Below are positions 6,818 to 15,189 of a stretch of 21,767 nt of DNA, in pieces (within the stretch, counting starts at the first letter, position 1; each line of letters starts with the position of its first letter). Below the pieces are notes generated by a model. That model saw only the letters and a list, made by a program, of their open reading frames with translations. It was not told the DNA's origin and did not search any database. A program made the translations under genes and the position numbers. The DNA lies in assembly GCA_019114115.1 (NCBI GenBank), contig DXGD01000239.1:1-21767 (forward strand), in the 5' to 3' direction. Source of the DNA: Candidatus Nesterenkonia stercoripullorum (GTDB lineage: Bacteria; Actinomycetota; Actinomycetes; Actinomycetales; Micrococcaceae).

Positions 6818-8117
6818 CACCACTGGCACCGACCTCCACATCGATGCTGAACTGGACGGTGGAGCTCTCGTTGACCTTCGAGCCGTCGAAGTGGTCCTCG
6901 GCCTCGTAGGCAACTTCTGCGCTGAGGTCCTCGCCGCTGACCTGCCAGCCGTCCTCGTCGAAGGTGAGACTGATATCTGCGGCGCTGGGCATCGTCCAGC
7001 TGATGGTATCGGCGTCCACCCGATTGTCCGTTGAGGTGCCCATGGGGCATCCAGAGGGCATCAGGACCTGCTGCTCCGCACATCCGGTGAGGAATTCCTC
7101 TACTTCTTCGTGCAGCAGCTCATTGGCCGCCTCCGAGGCTTCGAGCTCCATGGAGACTGTGCTGGCGGGTTCATTCTCCGAGGAGTCCGTGGAAGACCCC
7201 TCCGATGTGGTGGAGTCATCGTCACCAGCGACGACGACCTCCCGGGCTTCGCCGCTGAGCCATTCGCTGTCCACCGAGATATCCGCGACCGTGGGGGCGA
7301 AGGCATTGAGAGTGGCAGTGTTCTCGTGCAGATTCACCGGCTCCCCGTTGACCTCGACCTGGCCGATGCCGCCGGCTTCGGCTCCCGGAACCTCCACCTC
7401 GAACTGCGTGAGCAAGTCTGGGGCGACCTTCCAGGTGTCGAAGACGCCCCAGGAGTTGCCGGTGTGCGTCATGGGCAGCGCTGAGGTGTACTCCTCGCCG
7501 TCGACGTCGAAGCTCAGTTCCTGGCCTGCACTTTCGGGGGAGTCTCCGGCTACTTGGAGGTTCTCCATCAGCTCACTGCTGTGGCCCAGGGCGTCGCCTT
7601 CGAGCAGGACGTTGTCCGGCGTGCCGGGTGCTGCACCCTCCTGCTCATCCGACTCGGCGGCGTCGGTCTCCTCGCTCTGCGATGCCTCGCTCTCGGTACC
7701 CTCACTGCCACCCTCACTGCCGCTTTCGTTGCCGGACTCGGTGGGCTCGGGCTCTCCGCTCGCAGTTTCGGAGCTTTCTGCCTCGGGACTCGCGTCGTCA
7801 GTACTGTCCGGCTCTGCGCTGCCCGACTCGGTACTCTCCGTCTCGTCCTCACCGGCTGCCGCAGACGATTCGTCCTCGGGAAGCTCGGAGAAGAAGCCGA
7901 GTGCCTGCGGGCCTTCGCCATCGCGCAGAGCCTCGGCATACTGCTCGGCAGCGGCACCGGGGGAGTAGACCCGCTCATCCACCTGCCAGATGCCGATGCC
8001 GGCGGCGACCATCGCCACGACGAGGGCGGCGCCCCAGCCGATCAGTGGGCCTTTACGGCGCGCGGGCCGTCGGGAGGGCTGTGCAAAGTGCCCGTGGCCG
8101 GGTGCCTGATAGCTCAT
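6786..8117 (-). CDS. Membrane-anchored protein with acidic Ser/Glu-rich linkers
   Basis: 443 residues, with AGGAAAG nine bases before the ATG at 8117. A short cytoplasmic tail rich in Pro, Arg and His leads to one membrane helix at about residues 26-46 (LIGWGAALVVAMVAAGIGIW), so the rest should be outside the cell. A helix like that of NTF2-type DUF4878 domains follows (AAEQYAEALRDGEG). Residues about 82-168 are an extremely acidic Ser/Glu/Asp/Gly linker. Later come folded-looking segments, a second Ser/Thr/Asp insert (AGDDDSTTSEGSSTD) and a C-terminal beta-rich part with two cysteines (TGCAEQQVLMPSGCPMGT). I do not recognise the family with certainty. The 3' end overlaps the P-type ATPase gene by 32 bases, indicating co-expression. 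An extracytoplasmic sensor or cation-binding partner of the pump is possible but unproven. Confidence 0.75.
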   Translation of the reverse strand: MSYQAPGHGHFAQPSRRPARRKGPLIGWGAALVVAMVAAGIGIWQVDERVYSPGAAAEQYAEALRDGEGPQALGFFSELPEDESSAAAGEDETESTESGSAEPDSTDDASPEAESSETASGEPEPTESGNESGSEGGSEGTESEASQSEETDAAESDEQEGAAPGTPDNVLLEGDALGHSSELMENLQVAGDSPESAGQELSFDVDGEEYTSALPMTHTGNSWGVFDTWKVAPDLLTQFEVEVPGAEAGGIGQVEVNGEPVNLHENTATLNAFAPTVADISVDSEWLSGEAREVVVAGDDDSTTSEGSSTDSSENEPASTVSMELEASEAANELLHEEVEEFLTGCAEQQVLMPSGCPMGTSTDNRVDADTISWTMPSAADISLTFDEDGWQVSGEDLSAEVAYEAEDHFDGSKVNESSTVQFSIDVEVGASGDDLIIAVSGD

Positions 8118-8155
8118 CGCGTGTCTTTCCTGGTGTGCAACCGGGTCTCCTTCAG

Positions 8156-8161
8156 AGTGTA
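8156..8161 (-). promoter_or_regulatory. Candidate -10 box TACACT for the anchored protein-ATPase unit
   Basis: TACACT on the minus strand fits TANNNT. A partial -35 match, TGAATT at 8184-8179, lies 17 bases upstream. The expected start of transcription is about 30 bases before the ATG at 8117, which leaves room for the AGGAAAG ribosome site. The rest of the 8118-8333 gap contains no gene I can support. Confidence 0.35.
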
Positions 8162-8333
8162 CTTGTGCTCGTGAGCGGAATTCATGCCGCCCCGGCGCAC
8201 GCCACGAGGTGGGGCCTGACTCAGCTGCTCCGTCCGAGCCCGGATATGAACCTTGATCCGTTAGCGTAACCCGTGGTCCTGGACGCTATGAAGCGCGACG
8301 CGGGTGATGTCTCATACTGCCGGCGTAAGCGAG

Positions 8334-9299
8334 CTAAGCGAGCAGGAGCGCGACGACGAGCATCGCAGGAATCGCAAGCACCGTCGTGACCAGGACGGTG
8401 TCTCGTGCGATGACCTCTCCGGTGTTGTAGCGAATCGCCGACACCAGGACGTTCTGGGCGCTGGGAAGAGACGCCATCACCACTGCGGCCAGCAGCATCT
8501 CGCCGCTTGCGCCGAAGATCAGCACGGCGACTCCGAAGGCCGCCAGCGGATGGACGACGAGCTTGATCGCAGAGGCCAGCAGGACGTCGCGGCGTCTCCC
8601 TGCCTTCTTGTCCAAGGGGTGTGATCCGACGAGGGAGAGCCCGAAGGCGAGCAGCATGAGCGGGATCGAAGCCCCGGCCAGCAGCTCGACTGATTCGTGA
8701 ATGGGGCCGGGCAGCGACCATCCTTGCCAGGAGAAGAGGAGGCCAGCCATCGAGCCGATGATCATGGGATTTCCCATGGACTGCCCGATGCTGCGGAGGA
8801 CGGCCACTGTGCGTGAAGGCCGCACTTGCGCCGAGGTCGGGGTGGGGGACCGGGTGAGAAAGTCCAGGACGATGACATAGAGCGGGGTGAAGACCGCGAG
8901 CTGGAACATCACCAGCGGCGCCGCGAAGGAGACGTCGCCCAGGACATAGGCGGCGATGGGGAAGCCCAGATTCGCGGAGTTGGCCAGCGAGGCGCTGAGT
9001 CCTCCGACCATCAGCTCCGCAGCTGAGCGTCCGCGCAGGATGAGGAACTTGCCCAGGATCATGAAGATCGCCAGGGCCAGGAAGGCTCCCATGCCGGCGA
9101 TGAGGAATTGCGGCCCCAGCACCTCCCGGATGGAGGAATCGGAGATGGTGAGGAACAGCAGGCACGGTGAGGCGATGAAGAAGGCCACGCGGCTCATGAT
9201 GACGCGCGAATCCGGTCCCAGCATGCCCAGCCGCCCGATGGCGAATCCGACCCCGATGATGATCCAGATGACGGAGAAGCCTGAGAATATAGCCGTCAT
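8334..9299 (-). CDS. AEC (auxin efflux carrier) family permease
   Basis: 321 residues from ATG 9299, chosen over an upstream ATG at 9344 because AAGGA stands just before it and the protein then begins directly with its first membrane helix ([18 protein letters not shown]). About ten hydrophobic helices in two halves of five are visible, as in the family. [17 protein letters not shown] in the first half and [12 protein letters not shown] in the second correspond to the paired Asn/Pro-containing broken helices of AEC proteins. Relatives include malonate/malate carriers and plant PIN auxin exporters; the substrate here is unknown, most likely an organic anion. The gene diverges from dcd across 102 bases and has no obvious functional partner in view. 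Confidence 0.88.
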   Translation of the reverse strand: MTAIFSGFSVIWIIIGVGFAIGRLGMLGPDSRVIMSRVAFFIASPCLLFLTISDSSIREVLGPQFLIAGMGAFLALAIFMILGKFLILRGRSAAELMVGGLSASLANSANLGFPIAAYVLGDVSFAAPLVMFQLAVFTPLYVIVLDFLTRSPTPTSAQVRPSRTVAVLRSIGQSMGNPMIIGSMAGLLFSWQGWSLPGPIHESVELLAGASIPLMLLAFGLSLVGSHPLDKKAGRRRDVLLASAIKLVVHPLAAFGVAVLIFGASGEMLLAAVVMASLPSAQNVLVSAIRYNTGEVIARDTVLVTTVLAIPAMLVVALLLA

Positions 9300-9323
9300 A
9301 CCGTCCTTACGTGGTCTCTTGCT

Positions 9324-9338
9324 CAGGTGGTGCACCTG
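9324..9338. promoter_or_regulatory. Palindrome CAGGTG-GTG-CACCTG between divergent genes
   Basis: Two perfect 6-base inverted arms flank a 3-base centre, midway between the starts of the AEC permease (9299) and dcd (9402). The position suits an operator controlling the permease. No regulator gene adjoins it, so the call rests only on symmetry and location. Confidence 0.35.
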
Positions 9339-9366
9339 GGTCATGGGCCAGGCACAACTGTACGCC

Positions 9367-9395
9367 TGTGGTCCGATGGGTGCGGGTGGTACGTT
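9367..9395 (+). promoter_or_regulatory. Candidate dcd promoter, leaderless type
   Basis: The -10 box TACGTT (9390-9395) ends six bases before the GTG start codon. A weak -35 candidate, TGTGGT (9367-9372), stands 17 bases upstream. No Shine-Dalgarno sequence precedes the GTG, so the transcript probably begins at the start codon itself. Confidence 0.45.
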
Positions 9396-9401
9396 ATTCT
9401 C

Positions 9402-9980
9402 GTGCTGCTTTCAGACCGAGATATTCGCGCCGAGATCGACGCCCGGCGAATCCAATTGGACCCTCTCGACGCATCTATGGTGCAGCCTTCCAGCGTGGAC
9501 GTGCGGCTGGAGCGCATGTTCCGGCTCTTCGACAATCATAAATACGCCCATATCGACCCTTCCCTGGAGCAGCCCGATCTCACCCGGCTCGTCGAAGTCG
9601 ACCCCGCGGAGCCCTTCATCCTGCACCCAGGGGAGTTCGTCCTCGGCGCGACCTATGAGGTCGTCACCCTTCCCGATGACATCGCAGCCCGGCTCGAGGG
9701 CAAGTCTTCGCTGGGCAGACTCGGGCTGCTCACTCACTCCACGGCAGGGTTCATCGATCCTGGGTTCTCCGGCCAGGTGACGCTGGAGCTGTCGAACATG
9801 GCGACGCTGCCCATCAAACTCTGGCAGGGCTCGAAGATCGGACAGCTGTGCTTCTTCCGGCTGAGCTCAGCCGCAGAGTTCGGATACGGCAATGCCGCGC
9901 ATCAGTCCCGCTACCAAGGGCAGCGCGGGCCCACTGCCTCACGCTCGCACGAGAACTTCCACCGCACGTCTATCAGCTAG
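9402..9980 (+). CDS. dcd: dCTP deaminase, bifunctional dUTP-forming/dUTPase type
   Basis: 192 residues starting at GTG 9402. The family begins MLLSDRDI, and here the codons read (V)LLSDRDI, so the upstream ATG at 9327 is rejected. [45 protein letters not shown] and GQLCFFRLS are the Dcd core. Ser102, Arg106, Ala115 and the catalytic Glu129 fall at the same numbers as in the Mycobacterium tuberculosis enzyme, which both deaminates dCTP and hydrolyses dUTP to give dUMP for thymidylate synthesis. The C-terminal [12 protein letters not shown] matches the segment that closes over the nucleotide. The start appears leaderless. Its TAG stop sits in a CTAG that also ends the convergent transporter gene. 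Confidence 0.95.
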   Translation: MLLSDRDIRAEIDARRIQLDPLDASMVQPSSVDVRLERMFRLFDNHKYAHIDPSLEQPDLTRLVEVDPAEPFILHPGEFVLGATYEVVTLPDDIAARLEGKSSLGRLGLLTHSTAGFIDPGFSGQVTLELSNMATLPIKLWQGSKIGQLCFFRLSSAAEFGYGNAAHQSRYQGQRGPTASRSHENFHRTSIS

Positions 9981-11368
9981 CCCTCATCTGCCTGGTAGGC
10001 CCGGACCGGTTGCGGATTCTTCACCAGCGTCAGTGACAGCAGGCCCAGCGCGATGACGGCCATGATCGCCAGGACCATCGAATCATTGCTGCCGGTGAGC
10101 GCCAGCGCAATGCCTATGGCCAGCGGAGCCAGGAATGAGACCGAGCGCCCTGTGGTCGCATACAGGCCGAAGAGCTCGCCTGCCCGCTCCGGCGTGACCA
10201 TCCGCGCGAGGAAAGCACGCGAGGCTGATTGGACCGGGCCGACGAAGAAGCACAGCAGCAGCCCCATGACCCAGAATGCGTCCTGCGGGGAGACGTCATA
10301 GATCAGCTCACCGCCCCAGGTGAGCTGCCGACCGTCGCTGAAGAAGTACACGACGCAGCCCACTGTCAGCATCGCGATGAGTGAGGCCGCGATGACCGGA
10401 CGCGGCCCGAGCCTGTCGTCGAGCCAGCCGCCGAGGAAGGCCCCCACTGCGGCCACGACATTGGCGAAGATGCCGAAGAACAGCACAGCCCCGGGGTCGA
10501 TCCCGTACACCGTGGTTCCCAGGATGGCGCCGTACGCGAAGACCGCTCCGACGCCGTCGCGATAGATGGCGGAGGATATGAGGAAGATCAGCGTGTTGCG
10601 GTCATTGGCCCACAGATCGCGCAGTGTGCGGAAGAGCTCCCGGTAGGAGCCCACTATCGAGGTCCGTCCAGCGGAAGCGCCGTCGGGCGGGGTGCCCGCA
10701 GTCCGCGTCCTGCTCAGCAGCAGCGGCAGCGCCCACAGGATGAACCACAGCGCCGCGAACAGGGCGACGACGCGGATATTGAGCGCATTCTCGTCACCGA
10801 CGCCGAACCAGAACGGCGATTCACCCCCGATGAAGCCCACATAGGCGATCAGCAGCAGGAAGATGCCGCCGAGGTAACCCGCACCCCACCCGATCCCGGA
10901 GACCCTGCCCATGCGTTCCCGCGGCGCGATGTCGACGAGCATGGCGTTGTAGTTGATCTCCGCGAATTCGAAGAACACATTGCCCGCAGCCAGCAGGACG
11001 ACGCCGAGCAGCAGATAGCCCTCCTCCGGGCGGACGAAGAAGCAGGCCGCGGTGAGCGCGCAGACCATGATCGTGTTCACGCTCAGCCAGAACTTCCGGC
11101 GTCCTCCGCGGTCGGAGCGCATCCCGATGATGGGTGCAGTCGCGGCGATGATCAAACCCCCGACCGCATTCGCATTAGCGAGGTATTGGGTCCCGCGATC
11201 ATCAGCACCAAAAGCCTCAGAGGCGAGGTAGGTTCCGAAAACGAAGGTGACCATGACCGCGTTGAAGGAAGCTGAGCCCCAATCCCACAGTGACCAGGCC
11301 AAGACCTTGCGCTTGCTGTAGCCAGCGATCGGGGTTTTTGCGGAGTGCGCAGAAGCGTGTCGGGCCAT
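9977..11368 (-). CDS. MFS transporter, UMF1 family
   Basis: 463 residues, about twelve membrane helices. [20 protein letters not shown] near the N-terminus is the signature of the UMF1 (Atg22-like) branch of the major facilitator superfamily. [13 protein letters not shown] is the loop 2-3 motif of MFS proteins, and [14 protein letters not shown] is its repeat in the second half. [17 protein letters not shown] is also typical of the branch. Fungal Atg22 exports amino acids from vacuoles; the bacterial substrates are not known. The ATG at 11368 has no Shine-Dalgarno sequence but follows a TAGGAT box by six bases. The stop codon overlaps that of dcd, so nothing separates the two convergent genes. 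Confidence 0.9.
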   Translation of the reverse strand: MARHASAHSAKTPIAGYSKRKVLAWSLWDWGSASFNAVMVTFVFGTYLASEAFGADDRGTQYLANANAVGGLIIAATAPIIGMRSDRGGRRKFWLSVNTIMVCALTAACFFVRPEEGYLLLGVVLLAAGNVFFEFAEINYNAMLVDIAPRERMGRVSGIGWGAGYLGGIFLLLIAYVGFIGGESPFWFGVGDENALNIRVVALFAALWFILWALPLLLSRTRTAGTPPDGASAGRTSIVGSYRELFRTLRDLWANDRNTLIFLISSAIYRDGVGAVFAYGAILGTTVYGIDPGAVLFFGIFANVVAAVGAFLGGWLDDRLGPRPVIAASLIAMLTVGCVVYFFSDGRQLTWGGELIYDVSPQDAFWVMGLLLCFFVGPVQSASRAFLARMVTPERAGELFGLYATTGRSVSFLAPLAIGIALALTGSNDSMVLAIMAVIALGLLSLTLVKNPQPVRAYQADEG

Positions 11369-11374
11369 GAAAGA

Positions 11375-11380
11375 ATCCTA
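11375..11380 (-). promoter_or_regulatory. Candidate -10 box TAGGAT for a leaderless UMF1 transcript
   Basis: TAGGAT on the minus strand, six bases (TCTTTC), then ATG at 11368. No ribosome-binding purine tract lies between. No good -35 box is visible 16-18 bases upstream. Confidence 0.4.
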
Positions 11381-11440
11381 TACGGGTTATGCAGCTAGCT
11401 GTGCCCGCACACACAGGGGTGAAGACATCTACAAATTCGA

Positions 11441-11490
11441 CTTAGTTTAATAGCGGAAAATAAAATCATTAATTTAGCGAAAAGAATAGG
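11441..11490. promoter_or_regulatory. AT-rich island upstream of the mrp promoter
   Basis: About 50 bases are dominated by A and T inside otherwise GC-rich DNA. They contain a near-direct repeat, TAGCGGAAAAT (11451) and TAGCGAAAAGA (11475), with starts 24 bases apart, and inverted TTAAT/ATTAA arms (11447-11451 and 11468-11472). The island ends just before the mrp -35 box. It could act as an UP element, a binding site for an Lsr2-like silencer, or regulator sites. The whole gap 11369-11624 holds only this, the two promoters and a leader of about 90 bases. Confidence 0.4.
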
Positions 11491-11498
11491 ACGGGCAT

Positions 11499-11528
11499 TT
11501 GTCGATACTCTGCGGACCATGCTAGGCT
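11499..11528 (+). promoter_or_regulatory. mrp operon promoter, -35 TTGTCG and -10 TAGGCT
   Basis: TTGTCG (11499-11504) and TAGGCT (11523-11528) are separated by 18 bases, a good sigma-70-like pair for an actinobacterium. Transcription would start near 11535, inside or beside the palindrome TGACGGTCA (11532-11540), and give a leader of about 90 bases before mrpA. GGAAGGA at 11611-11617 is the ribosome site. Confidence 0.6.
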
Positions 11529-11624
11529 AGGTGACGGTCATATGAAGGCACCTGAGGCATCTCGGCCTGCCCAGCGTTACATCGCCTGCGTATGACGTCA
11601 CGCTGACCGACGGAAGGAATCTTC

Positions 11625-14600
11625 ATGACAACGATGCTTGTCGTGCTATTTGCGGTGAGCATCGCAGCCCCCATCATCTTCCACTACGTCGGACGCAGGG
11701 CCTTCTTCATTCTCGCTGGTGTGAGCGCCGCGGGGCTGGTGTGGGCGCTGACCTACGTACCGGATGTGCTCAGTGCAGATCAGAATGCCCTGGCGGGTCA
11801 GCCGAACGCTCCGCCGGAGGAGACGTTCGAGTGGATCCCTGAGCTCGGTGTGGAGCTCTCCTTCAGGATGGACGCCTTGGCGCTGGTCATGTCGATCCTC
11901 ATTCTGGGTGTCGGTGCGCTGGTGCTGCTCTACTGCGCCCGCTACTTCCCCAAAGGGGAGAAAGCCGCGGGACCCTTCGGCGCTCAGCTCTTCGCCTTCG
12001 CCGCGTCGATGCTCGGCCTGGTGCTCAGCGACGATCTGGTGATGCTCTTCATCTTCTGGGAGCTGACCACGATCCTGTCGTTCCTGCTGATCGGCTATTC
12101 TGCGCACCGGATCTTCGCCCGCCGCTCCGCTGTGCAAGCCTTGATCGTCACGACCTTCGGCGGGCTCGCCATGCTGGTCGGCCTGCTCTGGATCGGCGAG
12201 CTCGCCGGCTCCTACCGGCTCTCCGAGGTCATTGCAGCCGGATCTGAGCTTTCCGGCACTGCCGTGGATATCGCCATGGTGCTGGTCCTGGTGGGGGCGC
12301 TGTCGAAGTCCGCGCTCGTTCCGTTCCACTTCTGGCTCCCCGCTGCCATGGCCGCTCCGACCCCGGTCTCGGCGTACCTGCACGCAGCAGCCATGGTGAA
12401 AGCCGGCGTCTACCTCGTGGCGCGCTTCGCGCCCGGCTATCACGATTCGTCCTTCTGGCTCCCGCTGGTCCTGGGGCTCGGACTGTTCACGATGCTCGTG
12501 GGCGCCTACCGCGCGCTGCGCCAGACGGATATCAAGCTCGTGCTGGCCTACGGCACAGTGTCCCAGCTCGGCTTCTTGATCATGATCAACGGGCTGGGCA
12601 CCGAGAACGCCGCATTGGCGGGGCTGGCCATGCTGCTGGCCCACGGCTTCTTCAAAGCCGCACTGTTCATGGTGGTCGGGATCATCGACCACAACGCCGG
12701 CACCCGTGACCTGCGGGTCCTCTCAGGGCTGGCGACGTCGCAGAAACCGCTCTTCTGGGTCGCGGTCATCGCGACGGCGTCCATGGCCGGGCTGCCGCCG
12801 CTCTTCGGGTTCGTGGCCAAGGAAGTGGTCTTCGAATCGTTCTACGAGATCGCCGAGCTCGAGGGCGGCTGGGGCTGGGTCGTGATGGTCGGCGTCGTGC
12901 TGGCCTCCGTTCTGACCTTCGCCTATTCCGCACGGTTCCTGTGGGGCGCGTTCGGCCGCAAGCCGGGCCGTGACACCACGATCTTCCATCACCCGGTCGA
13001 CGGCGTATTCCTGTCCGCCCCTGCGGTGCTCAGCGTGGTCACCGTGGTCGCGGCGTTCTATCCCGCCCCGATCGAAGCGCTGATCGCCCCGTTCTCGGAG
13101 CTGTTCGATCCTGCTGTCGCCGGTGAATCGCCTACGTATCTGGCGCTCTGGCACGGGCTGACACCGGTCCTCGGCCTCTCGGTGCTGACCTGGGTGCTCG
13201 GTGCACTGCTGTTCTGGGCCAGGCGCCCGGTGGCGACTGTCCAGGCGAGGATCCCTGCCTGGATCGACGCAGCCCGCGGCTATCGCGCGATGATGCGCGC
13301 CCTGGACGATTTCTCCATCTGGCTCACCGGCCGGACGCAGCGCGGTTCGCTCGGCTACTACCTCTTCATCATCCTGGCCGTGGCCACGATCTCCCCGATC
13401 GTGGTGATGCTGCTCAGCGGCATGGACGTCTCGGCGCACCATATCGTCGCCGAGCAGCCTATGCAGATGGTGCTCGGTGCCGTCGTCATCTCCGGTGCCG
13501 TGGGTGCGGTGTTCGCTCCCAAGCGGTTCATGGCAGTGCTGATGGTCTCGCTGTGCGGCTATGGCATCGCCGGGATCTTCGCTCTGCAGGGAGCCCCGGA
13601 CCTCGCGCTGACCCTGCTGCTGGTGGAGTCGATCGTGCTGGTCGTCTTCGTGCTGGCGCTGCGGTCCCTGCCGCAGCGGGTCTGGACGCAGAGCGCCACC
13701 AAGTTCAAGCTGGGACGCGCCGTTCTCGGCATCAGCTTCGGGCTTGTCGTGATGGCCGCCGCCGCCGTCGCGATGAACTCCCGCGTGGCCGATCCGGTGT
13801 CGCTCGAGTACCCCTGGATGTCGCTCGACGTCGGCCACGGGGCGAACATCGTCAATGTGACGCTGGTGGATCTGCGTGCCTGGGATACCTTCGGTGAGAT
13901 CACGGTGCTGGCCGCTGCGGCGACGGGCGTCGCCTCGCTCATCTTCGTCAAGCGCAGAGATGTGCAGCGGCGCAACATCTCCGAGGTGCCCTCCGGCTCT
14001 GTCGGGCGGATCCTCTCGGATGAGAGCCTGCCGCCGCGCCAGATCCGGGAGATTCAAGTGGTCCGCAGCTTCGCCACCGTCGCCCGTGAGGCGTGGCTGG
14101 TCGCAGGGCGGACGCTGGCACCGGAGCACCGTTCGATCATCTTCGAAGTGGTCACCCGGCTGATGTTCCACGCCATCGTGCTGCTGTCCATCTACCTGCT
14201 GCTGGCCGGGCACAATTCCCCGGGCGGCGGGTTCGCGGGCGGATTGCTGGCGGGTCTCGCGCTGATCCTGCGCTACCTGGCCGGCGGACGCTACGAGCTG
14301 GAGGCGGCGATCCCGGTCAGTGCCGGAGCGCTGATGGGCTGGGGCCTGGCAGTAGCCTGCTTCACCGGCGTGCTGCCGCTGTTCGTCAACGGCCAGGTGT
14401 TCCAGTCCTTCTACGTGGACCTGACCATCCCGGTGCTGGGAGAGCATTCGCTGGTCTCCTCGGTGCTCTTCGACGTCGGCGTCTACCTGGTGGTGATCGG
14501 TCTGATCCTGGACATCTTGCGCAGCCTGGGCTCTGAGATCGACGTGCGCAGCGAGCAGGACATGCTCAGCAGCAGCGACGGCGGCCATCATGTCCACTCC

Positions 14601-14627
14601 GAGACATCCCTGGGGGTGGCGCGATGA
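11625..14627 (+). CDS. mrpA: Na+/H+ antiporter subunit MrpA with fused MrpB domain
   Basis: 1000 residues, the length of the actinobacterial MrpA/B fusions. The first ~500 residues are the NuoL-like proton-channel domain: Glu146 in FIFWELTTILSF, Lys228 in LSKSALVPFHFWLP, and PTPVSAYLHAAAMVKAGVY with Lys259. Around residues 632-680 is the MrpA-specific C-terminal domain (CGYGIAGIFALQGAPDLALT). From about 845 comes the MrpB-like domain with its marker GHNSPGGGFAGGLLAG. The protein is the largest membrane subunit of a complex that exports Na+ in exchange for H+, giving salt and alkaline pH tolerance. It starts at ATG 11625 behind GGAAGGA. Its TGA overlaps the ATG of mrpC (ATGA), which indicates coupled translation. 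The short tail (GGHHVHSETS) is hydrophilic. Confidence 0.95.
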   Translation: MTTMLVVLFAVSIAAPIIFHYVGRRAFFILAGVSAAGLVWALTYVPDVLSADQNALAGQPNAPPEETFEWIPELGVELSFRMDALALVMSILILGVGALVLLYCARYFPKGEKAAGPFGAQLFAFAASMLGLVLSDDLVMLFIFWELTTILSFLLIGYSAHRIFARRSAVQALIVTTFGGLAMLVGLLWIGELAGSYRLSEVIAAGSELSGTAVDIAMVLVLVGALSKSALVPFHFWLPAAMAAPTPVSAYLHAAAMVKAGVYLVARFAPGYHDSSFWLPLVLGLGLFTMLVGAYRALRQTDIKLVLAYGTVSQLGFLIMINGLGTENAALAGLAMLLAHGFFKAALFMVVGIIDHNAGTRDLRVLSGLATSQKPLFWVAVIATASMAGLPPLFGFVAKEVVFESFYEIAELEGGWGWVVMVGVVLASVLTFAYSARFLWGAFGRKPGRDTTIFHHPVDGVFLSAPAVLSVVTVVAAFYPAPIEALIAPFSELFDPAVAGESPTYLALWHGLTPVLGLSVLTWVLGALLFWARRPVATVQARIPAWIDAARGYRAMMRALDDFSIWLTGRTQRGSLGYYLFIILAVATISPIVVMLLSGMDVSAHHIVAEQPMQMVLGAVVISGAVGAVFAPKRFMAVLMVSLCGYGIAGIFALQGAPDLALTLLLVESIVLVVFVLALRSLPQRVWTQSATKFKLGRAVLGISFGLVVMAAAAVAMNSRVADPVSLEYPWMSLDVGHGANIVNVTLVDLRAWDTFGEITVLAAAATGVASLIFVKRRDVQRRNISEVPSGSVGRILSDESLPPRQIREIQVVRSFATVAREAWLVAGRTLAPEHRSIIFEVVTRLMFHAIVLLSIYLLLAGHNSPGGGFAGGLLAGLALILRYLAGGRYELEAAIPVSAGALMGWGLAVACFTGVLPLFVNGQVFQSFYVDLTIPVLGEHSLVSSVLFDVGVYLVVIGLILDILRSLGSEIDVRSEQDMLSSSDGGHHVHSETSLGVAR

Positions 14628-15187
14628 CAGTCAACCTGACTCTGCTGATCGTCATGGGCGTGATGTTCGCCGCGGGGATCTACCTCCTGCTGGAACGTTC
14701 GCTCACCCGGGTCCTGCTCGGCGTGATCCTGATCTCGAACGGGGCGAACCTGCTGCTGCTGCAAGTGGCTGGCCGCGCCGGACTCGCCCCGCTGGTCCAG
14801 AACGGCGTCGAGAGCGAGGAGTACTTCGATCCACTGCCGCAAGCGCTGCTGCTGACGGCGATCGTGATCGCCTTCGCCCTGGTCTCGTTCATGCTGGCCC
14901 TGATCTACCGCTCCTGGGTCCTTGCCCGCCGCGATGAGGTCGCCGATGACCTCGAAGATCAGCGCGTGGCCCGCCAGGAAGCCTACGACGCCGAGGAGGA
15001 CGCACCCGTCATCGAAGAGACCAGCGAGTTCATCGAGGACGATCCCAATGAGGACTACGAGCTGGTGACGCGGCCCGACACGGAACGACGTCACGGCACG
15101 GCGCCGTCGTCGCGGACCAAGGCGTCCCAGGACCGCCGGCGCTCGGGAAGCGCCGAGGGCGGCCGCACCGATGAAGGGGGGCGCTGA
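14624..15187 (+). CDS. mrpC: Na+/H+ antiporter subunit MrpC
   Basis: 187 residues, NuoK-like, with three membrane helices in the first ~105 residues. YLLLERSLTRVLLGVILISN and DPLPQALLLTAIVIAFALVS are the family signatures. MrpC usually has about 110-120 residues. Here some 75 extra residues follow the last helix (RSWVLARRDEVADD onward), first strongly acidic (EFIEDDPNEDYE) and then Arg/Ser/Gly-rich, probably disordered. The ATG overlaps the mrpA stop, and the stop is two bases before mrpD, so translation is likely coupled along the operon. Confidence 0.93.
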   Translation: MTVNLTLLIVMGVMFAAGIYLLLERSLTRVLLGVILISNGANLLLLQVAGRAGLAPLVQNGVESEEYFDPLPQALLLTAIVIAFALVSFMLALIYRSWVLARRDEVADDLEDQRVARQEAYDAEEDAPVIEETSEFIEDDPNEDYELVTRPDTERRHGTAPSSRTKASQDRRRSGSAEGGRTDEGGR

Positions 15188-15189
15188 TC

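Noticed and set aside
6818..6913. N-terminal extension of the P-type ATPase to 6913
   Set aside because: The added residues are Arg/Ser/Thr-rich without homology to pump N-termini and lie fully inside the upstream gene.
12723..14597. A 624-codon open frame on the minus strand opposite mrpA
   Set aside because: It is antisense to a confident mrpA/B fusion, very rich in His, Asp, Gln and Arg, with no recognisable domain. This is the usual third-position GC shadow.
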